Positions 1-3,454 of a stretch of 5,769 nt of DNA are shown in pieces. Source of the DNA: CBDBFH01 sp965204775 (GTDB lineage Bacteria; Pseudomonadota; Alphaproteobacteria; JAPOUT01; G958296285); the NCBI GenBank assembly GCA_965204775.1, contig CBDBFH010000017.1, forward strand, positions 1 through 5,769. Reading direction: 5' to 3'. The translations under genes and the position numbers were made by a program. The notes under the pieces were generated by a model, which was not told where the DNA came from, did no database searches, and saw nothing but the letters and a program-made list of their open reading frames with translations. How positions within the stretch are numbered: the stretch's first letter is position 1; each line of letters starts with the position of its first letter.

Positions 1-130
1 GGCCTGGGAGGCGGCCTGGGTGATCGACGGCTGGATAGGGCGCGTTGGGCACTCGGCGCACCCGCTCTGCGATCTGAGAAACGCGCTGGGGGAATCTGCC
101 TACACGCTGGCAGAGAAAGGAGCAATCCGC

Positions 131-469
131 ATGGCGGAAATACACTGGACAAAAACCGAGGCGACCATTGCCGGCGAGCCGCACCTGAGCTACGCCGCCG
201 AAATGAAGGGCGACGGCTATATGGTGCGCCGTGCCAGGACTGACGGGCGCCCGGTATGGATAGCCACGAAACGCTGTGAGCGAATAGGGGGAGGATTTGC
301 CACGTCCGACGAAGCGATTGAGGCCTGCCACGCCGTGGCGGGGGTGAAACGCCGCTCCCTTCCCGCCCCCCGGCCCCGCTCACCCGCACCGCCCGGCCCA
401 GGGCGGGCGGCGAAGCCGGAGAAACACCGCCCCTGGGCGGGCGGCCAGGCCCCGAAAAGTCCCTCTTGA
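131..469 (+). CDS. Small hypothetical protein with Pro-rich tail
   Basis: A 112-residue protein I do not recognise. Residues 1-70 look like a compact folded domain (start MAEIHWTKTEATIAG, later GGGFATSDEAIEACHAV, a pattern common in small plasmid-borne hypothetical proteins). From about residue 75 it becomes Pro/Ala/Arg-rich, because the reading frame runs through two copies of the dispersed GC-rich repeat (401-458), so the tail may be a read-through of inserted repeat DNA. The ATG at 131 was chosen because AAAGGAG lies 8 bases upstream. The same frame is open back to the left edge. A GTG at 20 is an alternative start: it has GGAGG 8 bases upstream and would overlap a TGA at 21-23 (GTGA), as in coupled genes, giving 149 residues. 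The codon composition of 20-130 fits coding DNA, so the longer form is not excluded. No signal peptide or membrane segment is seen. Confidence 0.55.
   Translation: MAEIHWTKTEATIAGEPHLSYAAEMKGDGYMVRRARTDGRPVWIATKRCERIGGGFATSDEAIEACHAVAGVKRRSLPAPRPRSPAPPGPGRAAKPEKHRPWAGGQAPKSPS
401..421 (+). repeat. GC-rich two-hairpin repeat, copy 1
   Basis: Copy of a family with core GGCGGGCGGCGNAGCCGGAG. This copy contains CGGC-GAA-GCCG, a stem with a GAA triloop; its centre GCGAAGC is known from DNA studies as an exceptionally stable mini-hairpin. It lies inside the 3' part of the 131-469 reading frame. Confidence 0.6.
422..458 (+). repeat. GC-rich two-hairpin repeat, copy 2 (diverged)
   Basis: Directly abuts copy 1. 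It keeps the A-rich lead and the first hairpin (CCGCCC at 427-432 with GGGCGG at 435-440) but has lost the second: CCAGGCCCCG replaces the usual CG-N-AGCCGGAG end. Read on the minus strand the hairpin is followed by TGTTTCTCC, so it is terminator-like in that direction. Confidence 0.45.
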
Positions 470-489
470 AGGGGCCGGGCCGGGTCTGA

Positions 490-527
490 AGAAACCGCCA
501 CCAGGCGGGCGGCGCAGCCGGAGGGAA
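490..527 (+). repeat. GC-rich two-hairpin repeat, copy 3
   Basis: A full copy just after the 131-469 gene. First hairpin: CCGCC 495-499 with GGCGG 504-508. Second: CGGC-GCA-GCCG at 510-520. On the minus strand the first hairpin is followed by TTTCTTC. It is preceded by GGCCGGGTC (478-486), a short motif also found before copy 4 and again near 543, so the repeated unit may be longer than the core. Confidence 0.55.
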
Positions 528-658
528 GGCCGCCTTTGTGGGGCGGCCGGGTCCGGGGCAAGAAGTAGGAAGGCTCCTCGACCGGCCGGGCCTGCGTCGT
601 GGACGAACCACCACGCCCCCCAGGACACCAAGGCGTCGGGCTGTTTGCTCACGGCTTA

Positions 659-744
659 GCCGGGAACCCTCGGCCAGTCCGCTCGTCCCGCCGCTGGGAC
701 CAGGAGAGCGCCGGGAACCCTCGTGCGTCCTGGTTCGTCCCGCC
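659..744 (+). repeat. Imperfect 34/35-bp direct repeat, 51-bp spacing
   Basis: 659-692 and 710-744 both begin GCCGGGAACCCTCG (14 identical bases), have a variable middle and end TCGTCCCGCC (10 identical bases). The start-to-start spacing is 51 bp, close to five helical turns. The second copy also carries TGGTTCGTCC, which is inverted at 601-610. Confidence 0.6.
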
Positions 745-866
745 ACGCCGTCAGCAGTGGCCCGACCATTCTTCACCAGGAGACCCCCGCCGCCCCCGGA
801 CATGCCGCGCCGGCACTAGCCCCCCCACCACAGCCCCCGCCCCCGACCCAGGCCGGCGCAGCCCCC

Positions 867-894
867 GGCTCCGTGTCCAAAGCGACACCGAGCC
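867..894. repeat. Stem-loop with one mismatch
   Basis: GGCTC-c-GTGTC (867-877), loop CAAAGC (878-883), GACAC-c-GAGCC (884-894): ten base pairs with a single C.C mismatch. A C8 tract begins at the last stem bases, so there is no U-tract and it does not look like an intrinsic terminator on the plus strand. Role unknown. Confidence 0.5.
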
Positions 895-1057
895 CCCCCC
901 AGGGGATAAGGCCCCCCCCGTTCACCAATGGGAGGGGCGTCTCTCCCCGCTGGAGTGATGTTTGACCCGCAAACCGCGCCAGAACGTGGCCCAGGGCGGC
1001 CATAACCTGTCACGCTTTCCGGGTTTTCCACGCGGCGGCGTGATCGAAGGAAAGGGT

Positions 1058-1088
1058 GCCTCTCGGCAGGCTTTCGCCTCTTTTTTTT
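1058..1088 (+). terminator. Terminator-like element with competing hairpins
   Basis: GCCT 1058-1061, AGGC 1068-1071 and GCCT 1076-1079 are followed by T8 (1081-1088). AGGC can pair with the second GCCT (loop TTTC) to give a short hairpin before the T-run, or with the first GCCT (loop CTCGGC), which would prevent it. The stems are only 4 bp. This is the layout of an attenuator but also of a weak terminator; no plus-strand gene lies close upstream. Confidence 0.35.
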
Positions 1089-1123
1089 CAAACGGGAACT
1101 GGGGGTGAGCCGTTTGAAAAAAA
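1082..1123. repeat. Perfect 14-bp-arm inverted repeat
   Basis: TTTTTTTCAAACGG (1082-1095) and CCGTTTGAAAAAAA (1110-1123) are exact reverse complements around a 14-base spacer. It lies 90 bases upstream of the zinc-ribbon gene. It could be a bidirectional terminator, since the hairpin ends in a U/A run on both strands, or an operator for that gene. Confidence 0.65.
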
Positions 1124-1143
1124 GTGTTTTTGCGACTGGAAAT

Positions 1144-1149
1144 TACAAT
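1144..1149 (+). promoter_or_regulatory. Possible -10 element for the 1214-1731 pair
   Basis: TACAAT matches TATAAT at 5 of 6 positions and sits in one of the few AT-richer spots upstream of 1214. No good -35 is found at 16-18 bases, so this is weak. If real, the inverted repeat at 1082-1123 would overlap the -35 area and could regulate it. Confidence 0.2.
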
Positions 1150-1213
1150 GCAATCCCCCTGCCTACCCGTAGCCGCCCCCGCGGTGAATAGCCGAAGCGA
1201 GAGGAGTTCCACT

Positions 1214-1555
1214 ATGCAGGTCAAATTGACCACCGAGGGACCGGGCGCAATCTCGGTTTCCGCCCAGGATGTCGCGCAGACCGTCCGTTGTGTCGTCCAG
1301 CGGGTTGATGCCCGGCACTGGCGGCTGTCCGCCCAGGACTGGCGCGCGCGGGCCTGGCACCATCAAGCCGTGATTGACATCTACCCCGCCCAGGGTATCG
1401 CCCTCGTCCACGCCGGTGCCTTCTTGGAACGCCTCCGCCTGGCGACCCAAACCCAGCCCGTGCTCCCGGCCTGTTCCGCGTGTGGCTGGCACGGCCCGCA
1501 GACCGCCGCCGGCAAGTGCTACCAGTGCGCGGACCCGCTCCCCACTCGAACGTAA
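1214..1555 (+). CDS. Zinc-ribbon hypothetical protein
   Basis: A 113-residue protein. Residues 1-80 form a mixed alpha/beta-looking region (CVVQRVDARHWRLSAQDW; later VIDIYPAQGIALVHAGAFLERL) that I do not recognise. The C-terminus holds a four-cysteine zinc-ribbon motif, C87-x2-C90 and C102-x2-C105 (CSACGWHG, then CYQCADPL), so it probably binds one zinc and may contact nucleic acid or protein; the partner cannot be inferred. ATG 1214 was chosen because GAGGAG at 1201-1206 lies 7 bases upstream. The frame is open further upstream (GTG 1124, ATG 1148) but those starts lack a ribosome site. Its stop overlaps the start of the next ORF by one base (TAATG), suggesting translational coupling. Confidence 0.7.
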   Translation: MQVKLTTEGPGAISVSAQDVAQTVRCVVQRVDARHWRLSAQDWRARAWHHQAVIDIYPAQGIALVHAGAFLERLRLATQTQPVLPACSACGWHGPQTAAGKCYQCADPLPTRT

Positions 1556-1731
1556 TGGACGTCTTCCTTCTCGCCCTTCAGCTCGACTATTGCCTGCTCT
1601 ATGACACCCGCCTGTCTTGCCCAGAGTGTCCCTACTTTGGGCTGCCACACGGCGGCCGCCCGCCGCCCCGCAGAGTCTCATCAAGCGGGGCGGCCGGGTC
1701 CAAAAAAACCGGCGTAAGGCGGGCGGCGTAA
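1555..1731 (+). CDS. Small 58-residue hypothetical protein
   Basis: It begins at the ATG of TAATG, sharing one base with the stop of the zinc-ribbon gene, so it would be translated by reinitiation. The first 30 residues (MDVFLLALQLDYCLLYDTRL, then SCPECPYFG with a CPEC pair) look protein-like. The rest is basic and low in complexity, and the TAA stop falls in the loop of dispersed repeat copy 4, so the original end may have been replaced when the repeat arrived. No independent ribosome site of its own is seen. The function is unknown, and it could be non-coding. Confidence 0.4.
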   Translation: MDVFLLALQLDYCLLYDTRLSCPECPYFGLPHGGRPPPRRVSSSGAAGSKKTGVRRAA

Positions 1732-1739
1732 GCCGGAGA
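1703..1739 (-). terminator. GC-rich repeat copy 4, likely minus-strand terminator
   Basis: On the minus strand CCGGC (1736-1732) pairs with GCCGG (1713-1709) and is followed at once by T7 (1708-1702), a good intrinsic terminator for the minus-strand initiator gene ending at 1813. On the plus strand it is a copy of the dispersed repeat, with inner hairpin CGGC-GTAA-GCCG (1724-1735). It is preceded by GGCCGGGTCC, as in copy 3. Confidence 0.6.
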
Positions 1740-1775
1740 AAACCAGCGTGTAGCTGGGCGGCGCAGCCGGATTCT
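1738..1775 (+). repeat. GC-rich two-hairpin repeat, copy 5
   Basis: In tandem with copy 4 at a 34-bp offset (AAAACC leads both). The second hairpin is CGGC-GCA-GCCG (1759-1769), followed by GATTCTTTTCC on the plus strand, so it may stop plus-strand transcription from the zinc-ribbon pair. The AAAACCAGCG lead has lost the first-hairpin pairing. Confidence 0.55.
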
Positions 1776-1812
1776 TTTCCGCGGGGGCGGGGCGAGAGGG
1801 TGGGGGCTGGGA

Positions 1813-2454
1813 TTACGCTTTCTCGGCCAGCAGCTCTTGCAGGTGCACATACTGTTCAGGATTTTTGACCAGCGTGAGCAGGGCCGTGGGAAACTGAAAA
1901 TCCAGGCGGGTTTCGGTCAGGACCGTCGAGAGCAGGGGCGCGGCGACGCTGAGCTGGCGCACGCCGTCCGTGCCGTCGAGGAGGACACAGCTCCGGCCCA
2001 GCCGTTCGAGGGCGTCACATAAATGCGCCCGGTCGCGGCGCTGTTCCGCATGGCGGAGGCCGGCCAGCGCTTCTTCGATAGGGATGGTGTGGTCGGGTTT
2101 TTGGGCGAGCTCGTCCCACACTTTATGCACAAGAAATTCCCACAGTAGCCCATCCGTCCTGATCCACGGCCCCCGGATTTTCACCGTCAGCTCGTCGGTG
2201 GGGGGGGGTGATGGGGCCGGGGCGGGCGGCGAAGCTGGAGGGGGAGCCCCGGCCGGGGGAGAGTCGGCCGTGTCCAGCTTCGCGAGTTGCTGGAGGCACC
2301 ATTGCACGGTCATATGATTCCATTTGCTACTGTGAGGTGGAAGCGGCGCCTCCTCTTTTTGGAGAAGAGCCGCAATCTTCCGTAGGCTGTAGCCCGCGGT
2401 CCGCAGCGCGTGGACCCGTTGGAGATAGGGCGCTAATGGAGTGTTAGTCTGCAT
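1813..2454 (-). CDS. Predicted plasmid replication initiator (HTH + winged helix)
   Basis: A 213-residue protein. Residues 8-60 look like a helix-turn-helix domain of the type found after serine-recombinase catalytic domains (GYSLRKIAALL, KWNHMTVQWCLQQL). Residues 62-86 are a Pro/Ala linker. Residues 88-213 resemble the first winged helix of TrfA/RepA-type initiators in pattern: LTVKIRGPWIRTDGLLWEFL, then IEEALAGLR, DALERLGRSCVLLDG, PLLSTVLTETRLDF and NPEQYVHLQELL. The assignment rests on this pattern plus the iterons at its 5' end; it would bind iterons and start replication. It ends where a second winged helix would normally begin, so it is short for the family. The ATG at 2454 is preferred to an in-frame TTG at 2460; no Shine-Dalgarno is seen. 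Repeat copy 4 downstream should terminate it. It could instead be a regulator with a Rep-like fold. Confidence 0.6.
   Translation of the reverse strand: MQTNTPLAPYLQRVHALRTAGYSLRKIAALLQKEEAPLPPHSSKWNHMTVQWCLQQLAKLDTADSPPAGAPPPASPPAPAPSPPPTDELTVKIRGPWIRTDGLLWEFLVHKVWDELAQKPDHTIPIEEALAGLRHAEQRRDRAHLCDALERLGRSCVLLDGTDGVRQLSVAAPLLSTVLTETRLDFQFPTALLTLVKNPEQYVHLQELLAEKA
2219..2240 (+). repeat. GC-rich repeat copy 6, inside the initiator gene
   Basis: GGCGGGCGGCGAAGCTGGAG at 2221-2240 differs from copy 1 by one base (CT for CC). It lies in the minus-strand initiator gene and encodes roughly residues 72-79 of the Pro/Ala linker. The A-rich lead is missing. Confidence 0.55.
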
Positions 2455-2458
2455 GTTC

Positions 2459-2504
2459 AAATGGTTGTAAATGGTTTGTAAATGGTTGTAAATGGTTTGT
2501 AAAT
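2459..2504. repeat. Tandem iterons, 21-bp period
   Basis: Four direct half-units alternate as AAATGGTTGT (2459-2468), AAATGGTTTGT (2469-2479), AAATGGTTGT (2480-2489) and AAATGGTTTGT (2490-2500), followed by a trailing AAAT. The 10+11 pattern makes two perfect 21-bp repeats, two helical turns each, as is typical of initiator-binding iterons. They end 4 bases from the initiator start codon, which suggests a combined origin/operator. Confidence 0.8.
2475..2503 (-). promoter_or_regulatory. Putative autoregulated initiator promoter in the iterons
   Basis: On the minus strand TTTACA (2503-2498, 5/6 match to -35), a 17-base spacer and TACAAA (2480-2475, 4/6 match to -10) fall wholly within the iterons. 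Transcription would start near 2468, leaving a leader of about 14 bases without a Shine-Dalgarno. Initiator bound to the iterons would block it. Confidence 0.4.
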
Positions 2505-2556
2505 TCCAAAGAAATCAAGCCTTTAGAGAAATAGGAGGGCGGGGGGTGGGAGTGGT

Positions 2557-2576
2557 TGGTTTTTTGAGAAAAACCA
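2557..2576. repeat. 8-bp hairpin, TGAG loop
   Basis: TGGTTTTT (2557-2564), loop TGAG, AAAAACCA (2569-2576), an exact inverted repeat about 50 bases beyond the iterons. It is symmetrical enough to act as a weak bidirectional terminator or as an origin structure. Confidence 0.5.
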
Positions 2577-2862
2577 GATGGGCGAGGGCACCCTGAGCAG
2601 GGGAAAAGGGCGGGGCGGGGGGCATTTTCAGGCGACGAGGCCCGCGAAAAACAGGAGATCGAGGCGGCGCGCGCGGGGAGCTGGGGCGGCAGGCGAGAAT
2701 GCGCGCGTTTTTTGCCGAAAATTCAGGCGGCCGCGGTGGTTTCCGGGCGGGGATGGTGCTAAAAACACGGGCCATGAGCGGGGAAAAAGCGGGGCGCGGC
2801 CGCGGCGAATTTGTAAGACCTGAATTATTCGCCTTTTTCGGCCTTTTTTTGCGAAGGGGAAT

Positions 2863-2900
2863 AATGCGTTTACTTTTTACCGTAAGGCAAGATACGCATT
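2863..2900. repeat. Nested inverted repeats, possible oriT
   Basis: Outer arms AATGCGT (2863-2869) and ACGCATT (2894-2900) enclose inner arms TTAC (2870-2873) and GTAA (2882-2885). Its place just upstream of mobC and the relaxase is typical of oriT in mobilizable plasmids. The nick site is not identified. Confidence 0.35.
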
Positions 2901-2907
2901 TTGTTGT

Positions 2908-2934
2908 ACAAAAACCCCGAGGCCGGGTTTTTGT
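2908..2934. terminator. Bidirectional terminator-like hairpin
   Basis: ACAAAAACCC (2908-2917), loop CGAGGCC, GGGTTTTTGT (2925-2934): ten perfect pairs with GC at the loop side and A/T runs at the base, so either strand yields a hairpin with a U-run. It lies 60 bases before mobC and could shield the mob operon from read-through, or be part of oriT. If it terminates, the mob promoter must lie downstream or be regulated through it. Confidence 0.5.
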
Positions 2935-2943
2935 CACAAACTG

Positions 2944-2972
2944 CCCCGGCTTCGCCGCCCGCCCCAGGGCGG
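2944..2972 (-). repeat. GC-rich two-hairpin repeat, copy 7 (inverted)
   Basis: The only copy in opposite orientation. On the plus strand CGGC-TTC-GCCG is followed by CCGCCC (2955-2960) pairing with GGGCGG (2967-2972). The stem ends 8 bases before the GGAGG of mobC, so it is placed to affect mobC leader structure. Confidence 0.55.
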
Positions 2973-2994
2973 ATAGGAGAGGAGGAAAATCGCT

Positions 2995-3399
2995 ATGTCA
3001 GGCCGGCGGAAGCGGGGAGCTGGGGTCCAGTCGCGGGTGGTCGGTATCCGGTTTCGAGAGGAAGAGTGGGCGGCGCTCCAGCAGTTTGCGGCGGGGGTGG
3101 GGCAACCGGCGAGCCGTGTCCTTCGGCGCCTGGCTCGTGAAGCCGCCAGCGGCCGGCCGGACTATTTCAAAGACGAGTTGGTAGACCTCCGGGGAGCGGT
3201 AGCGGAGCTGACGAAGATAGGTGGCAACCTCAACCAGCTCGCCAGGGCAACGAATCAGGGACGCGTGGTGCAGGGGGAGGATGTTCGGCGGGCCGTCAAC
3301 GCCTGTATCGTCCAGGTGTCGGCGGTGCGGGAACTGTACTGGTCCGCGGTACGATCCACAGCTAAACGGATTGTCATTCCGGACGGGGGGGACGAGTGA
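2995..3399 (+). CDS. mobC: MobC-type relaxosome accessory protein
   Basis: A 134-residue protein. Residues 13-50 fit a ribbon-helix-helix DNA-binding domain: a short strand RVVGIRF, then helices in EEEWAALQQFAAGVGQPASR and RVLRRLAREA. Residues 71-87, ELTKIGGNLNQLARATN, are the hallmark of the bacterial mobilization protein MobC family, which binds oriT and helps the relaxase reach its nick site. ATG 2995 follows GGAGG (2981-2985) by 9 bases. Upstream lie a hairpin (2908-2934) and an inverted copy of the dispersed repeat (2944-2972). The relaxase gene starts 55 bases downstream on the same strand, so the two are very likely co-transcribed. The length is normal for the family. Confidence 0.85.
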   Translation: MSGRRKRGAGVQSRVVGIRFREEEWAALQQFAAGVGQPASRVLRRLAREAASGRPDYFKDELVDLRGAVAELTKIGGNLNQLARATNQGRVVQGEDVRRAVNACIVQVSAVRELYWSAVRSTAKRIVIPDGGDE

Positions 3400-3440
3400 G
3401 CTTCCCGGCCGGCCGGACCGTGGCGCTGGGGTTGGGAAGC
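3400..3440 (+). promoter_or_regulatory. Intercistronic stem-loop abutting relaxase ribosome site
   Basis: GCTTCCC (3400-3406) and GGGAAGC (3434-3440) are exact reverse complements. The right arm ends directly before the AGGAG (3441-3445) of the relaxase gene and the left arm starts right after the mobC stop. The 27-base loop is GC-rich and contains GGCCGGCC. It could limit ribosome access to the relaxase. Confidence 0.45.
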
Positions 3441-3454
3441 AGGAGATACCGCGT

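Larger units (their letters stand above)
470..1213. other. Gene-free, C-rich structured region
   Basis: No frame here reads like a protein. The open frames on either strand give Pro/Arg/Ala-rich translations typical of high-GC non-coding DNA. The region holds repeat copy 3, a 34/35-bp direct repeat (659-744), a 10-bp inverted pair GGACGAACCA 601-610 and TGGTTCGTCC 731-740, a stem-loop at 867-894, two C8 tracts (893-900 and 912-919), a small GTTTG/CAAAC hairpin (960-974), a terminator-like element (1058-1088) and a 14-bp-arm inverted repeat (1082-1123). It could be a replication or stability locus or decayed genes; the sequence does not decide. Confidence 0.5.
2505..2994. other. Gene-free oriV/oriT candidate region
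   Basis: Lies between the divergent initiator and mob genes. 2505-2820 is G-rich, with a TGGTTTTT/AAAAACCA hairpin (2557-2576) and NotI-type GCGGCCGC sequences. 2804-2940 is the most AT-rich part of the window outside the iterons and holds GGCGAAT/ATTCGCC (2804-2810, 2827-2833), AATGCGT/ACGCATT (2863-2869, 2894-2900) and a 10-bp hairpin (2908-2934). The AT-rich stretch could be the melting site of oriV, and the inverted repeats next to mobC could mark oriT. I found no match to the VirD2/IncP-type ATCCTG nick core. Confidence 0.45.

Noticed and set aside
538..965. Overlapping plus-strand open frames
   Set aside because: The translations are Pro/Arg-rich without folded-domain pattern, overlap each other in different frames and lack convincing ribosome sites; long open frames are expected by chance at this G+C.
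1021..1035. DnaA-box-like TTTTCCACG
   Set aside because: Two mismatches to the TTATNCACA consensus and no second box nearby.
922..1233. Minus-strand open frame across the 1082-1123 inverted repeat
   Set aside because: It runs through the hairpins and the upstream region of the zinc-ribbon gene, has no ribosome site and no recognisable domain.
2459..2504. Short tandem repeats as a CRISPR array
   Set aside because: The units are 10-11 bp with no spacers and lie at an initiator start codon, which fits iterons.
3221..3454. N-terminal extension of the relaxase frame
   Set aside because: It overlaps mobC in another frame; the VirD2-like similarity begins after the ATG at 3455, which has its own AGGAG.
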